Shown here: piece by piece, positions 17,068 through 27,300 of the stretch
Layout: every line of letters starts with the position of its first letter
How positions within the stretch are numbered: position 1 is the first letter of the stretch
Assembly (NCBI GenBank): GCA_029948255.1
Contig: JALIZF010001311.1
Location: 1-64,000 of the forward strand
Direction of reading: 5' to 3'
DNA length: 64,000 nucleotides
Source of the DNA: Telmatactis stephensoni
Lineage: Eukaryota; Cnidaria; Anthozoa; Actiniaria; Isophelliidae
Notes under the pieces: generated by a model
Told to the model about the DNA's origin: nothing
Seen by the model: the letters and a program-made list of their open reading frames with translations, nothing else
Database searches by the model: none
Program-made: the position numbers and the translations under genes

Positions 17068-17673
17068 ATGACCGACGTGATACGAGAAGAACCCTCTGCC
17101 CCATTATACCCCGTCATTTCTGATGGAGAAAGTTTTCGACTTCAAAAAATCAATATGATCCTTTCTGAATTAGGCGCCGAGGTCAAACATTACGACGGCG
17201 TCCGTAAAAAATACAATAAAACACGCTCCGTGACCCACGCCATTGCTTTATCTTCCGGGACTTTATCAGCCCTTTTAACAAGTTCGGGGATTGCCACGTC
17301 TTTAACGGGCCCCGGAATTCTAGTAGGAATCCCTTTAAGCGCGATTGGGGGACTCTGTGGAATTATTTCAGCCGTCGCCACGGTAGCGACTAAAAAATTA
17401 ACCCAAAAGGTTTCGAAACATGAGAAAACAACAATGTTATGCAAATCTAAAATAAATACAATCTCAGACCTCATTTCGAAAGCTCTCCACAATAACAGAA
17501 TCGATGAGAATGAATTTGCTTTAATTATGGCCGAGTCCAATAAATACGAGCAATTAAAAAATGAAATCCGACAAAAAACTAGAGTCGAAGTTTTTAAAAA
17601 AGACGACCCCGAACTACGCAAGAAAATCTACAGCGAAGCCATGCAAGAAATAAAACAAAAACTAAATCAATAA
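17068..17673 (+). CDS. Two-segment membrane protein with helical C-terminus
   Basis: 201 codons. A helical N-terminus (SFRLQKINMILSELGAEV) leads to two adjacent hydrophobic stretches (about 54-76 and 78-105), then a helical tail with KSKINTISDLISKAL, DENEFALIMAESNKYEQLKNEI. I recall many copies of this family in cnidarian assemblies. It is probably a virion or host-membrane-active protein; the function is unknown. Confidence 0.65.
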   Translation: MTDVIREEPSAPLYPVISDGESFRLQKINMILSELGAEVKHYDGVRKKYNKTRSVTHAIALSSGTLSALLTSSGIATSLTGPGILVGIPLSAIGGLCGIISAVATVATKKLTQKVSKHEKTTMLCKSKINTISDLISKALHNNRIDENEFALIMAESNKYEQLKNEIRQKTRVEVFKKDDPELRKKIYSEAMQEIKQKLNQ

Positions 17674-18283
17674 ATATTCACTTCGAGAAAAATCCCATGG
17701 GCTTTAATTTGCATATTGAACGCCACTCAGCTGTCGTCGGTACTGAATATGCGCAGTGAGGCAATGACTCCCACACGGATAATTTCATCACGAAATTCAG
17801 CTATAAGTAGGTTATGGAAAAAGTATAGTATTGTCCGAGAATGGTGGTGTTGAGGCGGGCGGACTTGAGATCTGAGGGGAGTCTCGAGTTCGTCTGTGTT
17901 CAGGCTGCCATTCTCAGACCCTTGGTATATAGTGAATCCCCTCCACTATATACCATTGTACGACCGGCAATTAATATAAAACCGGTCGATATATAGTGGT
18001 TCAGCCTCGCGACGAGGAGTTCCACAATACAAAGTCAAACAATGAAACAGAAGTGGCCAAAGTGTCACAAATAATGAAATTAAAATCAATACAAGTGGCG
18101 GAGCTGTCACAAATACAAAGTCAAACAAAAATACAAAAAAATATGAAATTAAAATACAAAGTCAAAAAACCCCGTCGGGGAATACGCATTAGCTTCCGAG
18201 TCGATCTATTCCCCGACGGGGTTTCTGGCCAAAAAGCCAGTTTTGCTCTTTTTTATTCTCAAAGGGGAAGTCCCGATGAGTCA
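17674..18283. ncRNA. Candidate structured noncoding region with serial hairpins
   Basis: No protein-like frame fits this 610-bp gap. Between 17834 and 18240 at least six inverted repeats follow one another: 17834-17844/17908-17918 enclosing 17863-17870/17882-17889; 17924-17934/17944-17954; 17962-17967/17982-17987; 18005-18009/18013-18017; 18167-18184/18207-18224 (18 bp, perfect); 18225-18229/18236-18240, followed by T-rich DNA. CCACTATATA at 17943-17952 can pair with either of two partners. It may be a structured RNA, a transcription-end region or an origin. RNA identity is inference. Confidence 0.4.
18167..18224. terminator. Perfect 18-bp hairpin with 22-nt loop
   Basis: The arms 18167-18184 and 18207-18224 are exact reverse complements centred on CCCCGTCGGGG / CCCCGACGGGG. 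A second small hairpin (CTGGC...GCCAG) and a T-rich stretch follow at 18225-18260. It separates the plus-strand gene ending at 17673 from the convergent VLTF-3-like gene ending at 18284, so a role in ending transcription from both sides is plausible. Confidence 0.45.
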
Positions 18284-18880
18284 TCAACCAGGAATCCATC
18301 TCAATAGGGGGTGGTTGGGGTCGATTTCATAAAATATTTTGTAGATGACGTCAGGGTAATAATAGATTTTCCCTCGCAGCTGAGTAAACATTCCTTCGGC
18401 CCTACGCATAGTTTCCATAGAAACCTCGGGAATTTTTTTGCCTGTAATTTCTGACAAAATATAAGAAATGCCCTTATTGTATTTTTGTAGCTTTAATTTT
18501 TTTAGAGTCTTTTTCAAACCCCCCGGTGTGTGCTCTTTGAGATGAGCTTTTATCCGCCGTAAGGTTTTCTTATCAGCATAGACTGGCTCTAAACCTAAAA
18601 TAATTCGCATCCACTTTCTAAAGTAAATAATTCTCTTATATGGCGTCTTTTTACGACCGCCGTTGGCATAATATTGCCCTTCAGTCGCACAGCGTACAGC
18701 ATTAAAGATTATTCGCCCACAACTTTCGCATACGGCCGAAGTGTCTTCTTCTATCGTCATCTTATCACCACAACACTTTAAGCGTCTTGGCGGCGGCGGT
18801 ATAAGTTCTCGCTTAAGACAATCAGAACACATTTTATAACTTTCATAGGTCACGGCAGGCGCGTTACAGTCACACAACAT
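18284..18880 (-). CDS. Poxvirus VLTF-3-like late transcription factor
   Basis: 198 codons. Cysteine pairs in the first 60 residues (CDC, CSDC, CC, CESCG) form a zinc-ribbon region. They are followed by the VLTF-3 hallmarks: TPYKRIIYFRKWMRIILGLEP, LKKLKLQKYNKGISYILSEITG and AEGMFTQLRGKIYYYPDVIYKIFYEI. In poxviruses and other NCLDVs this factor directs late gene transcription. Its presence fits the uniform TATA-at-ATG promoters of the element. The protein ends soon after HPLLRWIPG, shorter than some NCLDV versions that continue into a further conserved stretch. The start at 18880 follows attatata. Confidence 0.82.
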   Translation of the reverse strand: MLCDCNAPAVTYESYKMCSDCLKRELIPPPPRRLKCCGDKMTIEEDTSAVCESCGRIIFNAVRCATEGQYYANGGRKKTPYKRIIYFRKWMRIILGLEPVYADKKTLRRIKAHLKEHTPGGLKKTLKKLKLQKYNKGISYILSEITGKKIPEVSMETMRRAEGMFTQLRGKIYYYPDVIYKIFYEIDPNHPLLRWIPG

Positions 18881-18968
18881 TATATAATAGTTATTTTATA
18901 GTCTCTACCAGCAGCAGTAATATCTTACTCCCTCTAAGGCCCATCTGTTGCGAGCTTCCTGAAACGAC

Positions 18969-19059
18969 GCAGTGAATCCCTGCTGCCGACACCCCTCGAT
19001 CTACGCAGGCAGGGCCTGCATATTTCAAGGTCCAAACGGAACAAACCCTTACTGCTGCT
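18969..19059 (-). repeat. Right terminal inverted repeat (91 bp)
   Basis: Reverse complement of 881-971. An inward copy of the terminal AGCAGCAGTAA lies at 18910-18920 in inverted orientation, mirroring the left end. Confidence 0.92.
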
Positions 19060-19064
19060 TTCAG
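19059..19064. repeat. Right target site duplication TTTCAG
   Basis: Equals 874-879 on the left of the element. See the element entry for the small end ambiguity. Confidence 0.65.
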
Positions 19065-19157
19065 TTGACAATAATGTTAGTCAACTCAGGCACCTACCAG
19101 AGAAGTACCTTAGAGTGATCTAGTGCTGTGTTTATAGTGTGGTTATTTTGTTAACAG

Positions 19158-19615
19158 GTAACCTACATTTTAATGTAACAAGCAAAGAGCATGATGAAGA
19201 AGTACTGAATGCTATAGAACCTTATGTATATGAGTGGACAGGTAGGAAAAGTTCCTTACCCAACTAAGCTCTAACTAAAAATGATAAGCCATCCCCCTAC
19301 CAAACTTCTAAATATAAATGTACTCCTCCCTTTTAAAATTATTTGTTTGAACTGATGTTATCTTAAGTACAAAATCTTTGAAATCTAATACTATTTTGAT
19401 TGAATACCTGACTTATCAAAATTCATTGATTATAATTAATTGTTATATAAATAGCACAATTTAATGGCAGTGTCAGTGCAGAACATGGTCTGGGATTCAA
19501 GAAAGCTTCATTCCTTCACATGTCAAAGACCAAAGAAGCCATCAACATGATGAAACAATTCAAGACACTGTTAGACCCTAACGGTATCCTAAACCCATAT
19601 AAAACTATACTCTAA
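19158..19615 (+). CDS. D2HGDH: D-2-hydroxyglutarate dehydrogenase, last two exons (partial)
   Basis: Exon 19158-19241 (after ttaacag, before gtagg) encodes [20 protein letters not shown] then YVYEWT. Exon 19455-19615 (after aaatag) encodes [31 protein letters not shown] and a stop. The phases join cleanly. These are the C-terminal FAD-linked oxidase segments of D2HGDH, the mitochondrial flavoenzyme that oxidises D-2-hydroxyglutarate to 2-oxoglutarate; SAEHG and the LDP..ILNPYK end are hallmarks. Upstream exons lie outside the window to the left. The virus-like element occupies the intron just before exon 19158, ending 99 bp from its acceptor. Confidence 0.9.
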
Positions 19616-21337
19616 ACAAATATCTGTCATTTTGTGCGAGATAATTTGAATGTTATTAATAGTAATCACAGATTCAGGGTGTCTGGAGAAGGGGGAAGGA
19701 TGATAGGTAAAAGATCAGGAACGCTGTCATCTGTCATCTTCATCTGATTATCTTTCATAGACGTCCTGGGTCCCTGAGAAGAAAATTTTTTCTCGTGGAA
19801 TGAATGAATGATACCGTTATTGATATTGTCAGGCTAGACACTTCAGTATCCCAAAGGACACTGTCATCAACGGAGCCCTTCGCATTTCTTTGAAAAAAAA
19901 AACACTTTAAGTTTCATGTTCATTCCCCTTGTTCATGATGACAATGAAATGTTGTGGTGGTTTTCGATTTGTGGTCATAAATGTCTGATAATCTTCCTTT
20001 AAATTGAGGCAGGAAGGAAGGAGGGAAGGAAGAAGGGAGGGAGGGAGGGAGGGAAGGAAGGAAGGCAGAAAGGAAGGCAGGAAGGAAGAGAGAAAATAAG
20101 AAAGGAGGGAAGAAAGATGAACAAAAAGAAAAACAAAGATGTGTAATATTGACGAAATAAGGTGTTACTCTGTAAAGCAATTAGAATATTTTTATTCACA
20201 CATTTGTATCATACAGTGGGTACAGTATATTTTATGAACATAACATAAAACATAATATATTGAACAAAATCAATGCTTACTTAAGCAATAAAGCAATTAA
20301 TATAAAACAATGCAGCCAATAATATATTATGTAGTCCAATATGACCAGTCCAAAAAGTGTACTCTCGTGGTGCAATAGGCGAGAGTACACAAAAGCGTGT
20401 GTAACTAGAGGCCTGTACAACGCGGAAACTTTTGAACACCACTATGAGATAACAACGTCTAACATTTCTTTTGTTCTGACTTGTCACCAAAGCGTAACAC
20501 AACAATGTCGGGTCCGTTGCCGAACAGCCAACCAACAGCTGACAACAAACAATTGTGGATGTTGTTGGAAGCGTCCTTGCGAGTCTTACTCGTAAGGTAG
20601 TGTACAACAAACATCTTGACTTGTAAACTGAAGGGGATTTGCACAAATAAACTCGACAAAATTGCGTATTCATAGGTACTGGGTGTTGGAGATGAATGAA
20701 ATAATGGTGAATCCTGGGCAAAATTTATGATGACTCAACAAACGCTTTGTGCAATCACAGTTTCTACCAACTGACATGACAGAATGCTAGTTATTTACAA
20801 ATATGTCAGGAAAATAACTGTGTTTTCCTCTAGGCTTGCGAGTGATTGTCAAATTGTTGTGTGCTTGAAAGGTGATTCCATTTAGAGAAAAAAATCTATC
20901 CAGTAGTTGGTTGCTGAAGCCTGGCTCACACATAAGCAAAAGTACAAGTAACATACGCAAACTCAATACTGTACTACTCATTGGTAGTGCTTGTATTTTT
21001 TAATACAAGTGAGATAAATGTCGCTTGTAGTCATATTCTTATACGAGAAGTGTGGACCATGTCGTGCAGCAACTGTTGCAGTTATTTTTTTCTGCAAAAA
21101 GTTACACGAACCATTGCACGTAACATACCCTACATCATGCAATGGCTAGTGCAACTTATTTCACAACGCCATTACGTTACAGAAAAAATTGCACCGTGTA
21201 ACAGTGGCGCATCTGGGACATCTCCAGTAAAGCCAAGCCAGTTATTGAGAGTTTCAAAGTAGCAATTGTCTCAACTAATCACTATTAAGGAGAGACTGCC
21301 CCGTTAATGCAGATTTCAGTGTATTGTCATATAGTGT
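19616..21337. other. Intergenic DNA between D2HGDH and receptor gene A
   Basis: No supportable gene. It contains a purine-rich GGAA/GGGA low-complexity run at about 20009-20118 and a hairpin at 20357-20390 (GTGTACTCTCG/CGAGAGTACAC). The open frames at 20281-20721 lack homology that I recognise and overlap each other on both strands. Confidence 0.6.
20009..20118. repeat. Purine-rich low-complexity run (GGAA/GGGA)
   Basis: About 110 bp of interrupted ggaa, ggga and agga units on the plus strand. It creates spurious Pro/Phe/Ser-rich open frames on the minus strand. Confidence 0.9.
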
Positions 21338-24300
21338 TTACTCTTTCCTCTGATTCAAGTAGAATGTGGTGTAACCTATAATAAAGATAACGTAGAGTGT
21401 GGGAAAGACAAATCGAGACAGTTTGTCGATCCAATGCTGCTTTTTTCGTACTGGTTTGACTTTTGCTATTCTAGGGGTTTCTTTTGTGACGGTATAGCTG
21501 CCTTTTTTGTTACGTATTCTACACACTCCTTCGTCCATCACCTTGACAACGATGTCAACATTGGCTGCGCTTTCACTCTGTGGATATAGAAACATATTTC
21601 GGACGTTAATGAACAAATAGAATCCATTTTTTTTATCTTTCTGATGACGTCACAATGTAATGAGAACAAAACAGTACGACACGAGATCAGTTCGAGTAGC
21701 ATGACTGTTCTCACCACATTTTGCGCACACGCGCACACGTTTTAAAGTTTTTGTAACAACTCGGATATAGAAAACCTGTTCTGATATACCTTAAGGCCCG
21801 GTAATACGAGCAACAAATTCGTGCACTTGTCGCGCAACATTGTTGCGTTGCAAATTGTAGAGCAAATGCTGCTCGTATTGCCACCCCGCGCGCAACAAAT
21901 TTTCGTTGTTGCACGTACGAAGTAGAAGCACTGTCAGACAAAGTACGCGCGCACGTTTTCAAAGTTTTTGTAACTGATCAACCTTGACGAACTTACACAA
22001 AGTACGCCCACACGTTTTTTAAAAACATGTAATATGTTGTCTGGAATTCTACGACGTAGGAGAGCGCTCATATGGAAACGTATCCTTCTGCACACGAGAA
22101 TATTTTTAGACAAGACTTATGGGCCAAACCCCTTCCTCGAGTAAACGGAACATCTATCTCTGAATATTCACTTACATCGGCCGTCAAATCCAACTGCTCT
22201 GATCTGTTTCGCTTACAGAAATATTCAGAGTTAAATTCAGGATCTGTGTTAAGAACTAGAATATACTCTAGTAATGCAGCAAATATAAACCCGAATGAAG
22301 TCAGTAAGAAATAATCCACAGCCTTCATGTAGCTGACTTTGGGCATGTTACTGTTGACGTTGCCTTGTAATAAAATGGATGTAAGAATGGTTGTAATGCT
22401 AAGCCCCACACGAGCTGGCACAGCCTCGGGCTGAATGAAGAAACAACACCATGACAGAACTACAAGTACTACTGCAGGGACGTAGATTGAAGACACGAAG
22501 CTTTCTGTACGACGTCTGAACGAGAAAATTGCTGTAAGTCTGGCGAAAGAACCTGTGAAAAGTAGTATGTGAGGAAAAACTTTAGACTTAGGGTTTAGTC
22601 TGCTGTCTTTTCAAAATGATAACACCGTGCATAAGAAATATCTTCACCAATAGCCACTTTCAATATTGTGTCTGAGTGATTACGCACAAAGCAATTCAAG
22701 TACGAGGCTCTGCGTCGTACGTCACTCCTTTTTTAAAATGTTTATGCACAAGGCTTAAGGCCTCGACACCGGCATCGTTACTTTGGAGACATCAGTACCT
22801 TTGCTGTTGACTGAACTTTTTGTAGCTGTTCTAACATCTGTCAAATCAAACTGAGCCATCTCACTGGATACAATCTCTATACCCTGAGAATCACCGCCTT
22901 TCCATGTGTAGTTGACATCGTTGGTTGTGTACGCATCTAACGAGTAATAAAGAAATCACTCAATAGGTCACTGGATTTCAGTTTTGATAGTGTGCAAGAC
23001 TGAGTTGACTTTTAGTCGTGGGAAAGGTCTACCCAAAATGCACTACCCAAGCTCAGGCACATACAATCAAAGTTGTAAATGCATTACGCATGCTCACTTC
23101 TCATTCAGATGTGTTGTATATCAGTCAAGTTCCATAGAAGACATTGTAAAGTAGATAAATAAAAATGGTGTGATATGCTTGTGTTTTCAACGCATGCATA
23201 GTATGGTGTCACGTCAAGCCACGGAGTTACGTTTTAGCCATTCTCGTCCTCCATGAGCCGTTAATTGAGATAACAACTCCGGGGGTGAGATTGCCTTTTA
23301 GTTGAGGCATATTCAGTACAGTTTCTTACAGCTTTCGATGATCAAAGGACAGTGTTGGGTGTCCATCGGGTAAAGACGAAGATCCATGTCGCACTGCGCC
23401 GTCATTGTTATCCTATAAAATCAAAAGGTACTATTTCTAGAACTTAAAACTGAATGAAACAAATAATGATAATAAATAAAAATTTATAAAGCGCTAAAAC
23501 TATAAATATTCTAAACATGGCGCTAACAATCAAAATCCCGTATGCTAAATTAAATAGACGAGTTTTAAGAGAGCCAGTGTCATCGAGGACAGCCTTTTCA
23601 GTTCCAAAGGGACGGACCATTCCGGATCTCGGGTATGTTTCAAAATGAATATATATAGTAGTTCTACAATGGCTTCGAGTGGCATACCGTGGAATATCCC
23701 ACGAGTCACTTGTATTTTCTAGTATACACACGAGCCTTTAGGCGAGTGTGTATACAAAGAAAATACAAGTGACGAGTGGGATGTCCACAGTATGCCACAA
23801 GAAACCATTGTATAACTATTTCATCCCACGCCAGAGAAAATACAGCAATTGGCGCAATGTGTCATGGGAAGGATCAGTGGAATACCGCCGAATATACAAC
23901 GGCTTCAGTCCTGCTTTCTGTATTTTCCATAGTGTGGGATAAAGAGGAATATAATAAGTGGAGTGCGTTTATGTAAACAAAAGAGTGCTATATGGATAGC
24001 GGAAACTAAAACACTCGTATTTCCAGGTTTGCCACACTTTCACGGAGTAAAACAAAAACTTATGAACCGAAGGTCCCGGATGTGCGCTCGCGCTCGCTTT
24101 TTCCCGCCGCTTGGTTTCTGCTTCTTCATAATGCTTCATCTACTTGTTCTTTCATACAAACAATCATTATGGCGGTTTCTCGACTTTTCATCGAGGGTCC
24201 GGACGCCGATTTAGTTAGGTTTTCAAAAGAAAATGAAAACGAAAACACAGCAAAGAAAACCAAATATGGTCTTGGAATCTTCAGAGAATACCTGGCAGTG

Positions 24301-27300
24301 ATAAGTGAGCAACGAGACATAGCTAGGTGAGAAATACAAGTACCTTTTAGCTTAGCAACTCATAACAGAATATAGCAGAACATACACAAAAGTAAGAAGA
24401 ACTAATCTAAACACGGAATAGAACCTCACAGTTTGACTACAAAGCCGTGTAAACTAAAGTACTAGTGCTTGCGACGACGAATAAAGATCCTGTGTATGCT
24501 CTCCCCTTTGGTCTCTTATTGAAAGAACCAGCTGTGTTACAGCTACATTGTTCAAAAACACTAGTGAAATTGCTCTTAGCGGTAAAGAAAAAATGGAATA
24601 GAGTACGAGCCATCGTCAGTCCGAGCTACTGTTCAAAGTATTGATCGCTAACGAAACAATTATGGGGCTTCAATTCTTCATGACAGAGAGTTTTAGAGGT
24701 AAGAAGCACGACTCTCTTTTGCAGTCGTATTTGCGTACTGTTCAAAATATTTTATGTCTTACTATAGTTTGATCTTCGTCCATATAACAAAAAGAACATT
24801 ACACGGTGGCTGGAAGATACGAATTTTTATTTTCTCATGTTAAAAGAAATATTTATTCGCTGCTGACTCGTTCGTAAAATTTTATGTTTACACCACTCGA
24901 TTTTGGCGCCACCGTGTGATATCCTTTATGTATTTAAAATACGATAGCGACAAATCCCATTTTATTGGGCGATTTTATACTAGAGACGGCTAAGACGTCT
25001 AGATTTAAGGGCCAGTCCACAGACGAGACGATTAGTTGTCGACAACTATTTTTTATCGACAACTAAATGTGGTCGACAACCAAAAAACGTCTGTGGGACA
25101 AGTTGTCGACGACTAGCAGTTTCCCATCTGAAAAAGGGAAACTGCTCAGTTGTCGACAACAGATTGTTATCGACAACTTCACGTCCGACCATTTTTTCTC
25201 ATCTGTGGGGATGAATCATTTAGTTGTCGACAACTATCATATCTGCGTTGTCTCTGAGCATGCGTAGAGAAAGCTAGTTCCCAAGCTCTCGCTGATTTTG
25301 CATAGTTATCGACACCAAACTATCTAGTGCGTGGAATGCTTCATTGCATCAAAAAAGTAATCGACCACATTTAGTTGTCGATAAAAAACAGTTGTCGACA
25401 GCTAATCGTCTCGTCTGTGGAGACCCTAAGACGTCGGATTCAGCATGAAAAATTAGTTTAGAATAGTTGTCATAGTTATGTTACCAGCTTCTACCCTAAA
25501 ATGCCTTCTGCACTTTTTGCGATCGACTTTTTCAGTTTTGCGCCTAGTCTACTTCAGCATTTCAAGGCTGACAATGACATGATGCGAAAGGTAGAGCCTT
25601 TTGTTCGATTTCCTGTTTTCGAAATTGCTGGCGCACGGCCTCAAAAATGCTTAAAATTACCGCCATCTAGCGTAGAAACAAACACGGTGCCCCCCTTTTA
25701 TATTTGATTTTTGGAATCAGTAAAGCTTATTTCGGTGACTGTACGAAATTTCATTAAAAATCTACGTTCGGTTTTATTTCTACTTTTTCAGCTTCGTTGT
25801 TTGTTTTCCCATTTCAGACCACGTGATGTCACTCTTGGGATTTAGTTCTTTATGTGTTAATATTTTATCAAGCGAATGTCACTTGGTCTAAAATAGACAT
25901 ACGAAGCTGAAAAGATCTATTATCTATTAAATCAGCTTTCCAAATATTCAAAAGCATTTAAAAAATAGCAAGAAAGCCGATTTTATAGCTCCACCGCGCG
26001 TGACTAAGCGGAATGTGACAAAACGGGTGCGTTACAATTCGTTACAGATCGAAGTGCGTGACAATAACCCTTCACCTTGAGCTGAAGTAAATTTTCCCGT
26101 CAGGCCATATCATCACTCGCATATTTTCACGGGTCACGTGATGGTACGACGATTTCTTGACATTCCAAAAATACGTGTCTGGTGTCCAGAACAGTTTGGT
26201 TGGGTCTGCTGCCATTGTGAACGGCTCAGTGAAATTACTGACAAATCGTGGGTCGTACCACCATTGCCTCAAGAAGATGTCAAATGAATATTCCTTGATA
26301 AGAAAATAAGAGATAATTTTAAGCTTCGTGCAGAGACGGCAGATAGGATCACGTGACATGCATTTTTTGACTGGGGTGTTGACGTTTAAACGGGAATCAT
26401 TACGCACTTTTTCGTTAGAAGTCACCGCCTTTGAAAGCCAGACACTCAACGCCATTAATAAAGTGACTGTGGTTGCTTCAGCAAGGAACGATTTCTTAGT
26501 AATACAAGTAACAGTTTTAGTATTACAATACACGTTGCACGGATAACAACTCAGAACGCTGTAGTTCCTTGACCGCTACGTCGGGTCTAGGACTAAAAAC
26601 GCCATTAACACTGAGTGGTTGGCGTCACAATTAAGTCACGTCTAATTAGATAAGACACGTCCTATTTTCGCTCGTATTACAAAACTCCTACATACAACTA
26701 GGTGTATCACGTAAATGATTTACCATGTTAGCCTCCCTGATTGCACCAAACGAGATGACTTTGAATTCTATTAGTACCATCACAGGGCGTCCACCAGCAT
26801 TAGGTCGTACTTTACGGTCATACTGTCTGAGAGCATCATTTATAAATATTGATAAATTATAAGCATAGTCTTTCTTTTCTTGAAGTGAAAGCTCATTAGG
26901 GTCGTGTCCTTCGAGCTCTTCGTGTTTCCTATGAAAACAAACGTCAAGGTTACCATAGCAATAGACAACTGCCTGAGTCAACTGTAATGGATACTGATTT
27001 GATGTCATGGCAACATGCATGATTGTTACCATAGCAATGAAATAGTAAAGCTAGTGTTCGATGCAATCAAATACAATTTGATACTTAACTTACACCATAG
27101 CAACAATGTTTCTATAGCAATGGATTATGTAGACAATGGACTTGTGTATGAGGTGCTTGAAACCTTTCGTTACTCTCTATAACCAACAGATCTCTATAAT
27201 CGACGACAGATCTCTATCGGTCCCGACAGCTGGAATCATCATACGTTTTTTGTAAATGAAACCCATATCACGGACACCTTAATTTCTGCAGCCTTTTGGT

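Larger units (their letters stand above)
880..19058. mobile_element. Polinton/adintovirus-like integrated DNA element (18.2 kb)
   Basis: The ends are a 91-bp near-perfect terminal inverted repeat (881-971 and 18969-19059). They are flanked by TTTCAG at 874-879 and again at 19059-19064, a 6-bp target duplication as expected for Polinton rve integrases; the exact end is ambiguous by 1-2 bases because of a CAG run. Inside are a double-jelly-roll capsid protein, FtsK/HerA packaging ATPase, PolB-like polymerase with helicase, rve integrase (broken), a VLTF-3-like factor and about fifteen further genes. The combination of capsid, ATPase, polymerase and integrase defines the Polinton/adintovirus class. 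The polymerase-helicase fusion, the VLTF-3 gene and the lack of a recognisable adenovirus-type protease set it apart from textbook Polintons. Most frames are open, so the copy is fairly young, but the integrase is damaged. Confidence 0.9.

Noticed and set aside
18255..18300. Hammerhead ribozyme core (GATGAGTC)
   Set aside because: The conserved GAAA and pairing stems are not found nearby in the needed order.
17996..18307. 103-codon plus-strand open frame
   Set aside because: It runs through the hairpin region, lacks the TATA box at its start and has low-complexity, non-protein-like composition.
20281..20721. 146-codon minus-strand frame and overlapping shorter frames
   Set aside because: No domain or splice evidence; several frames on both strands are open over the same stretch.
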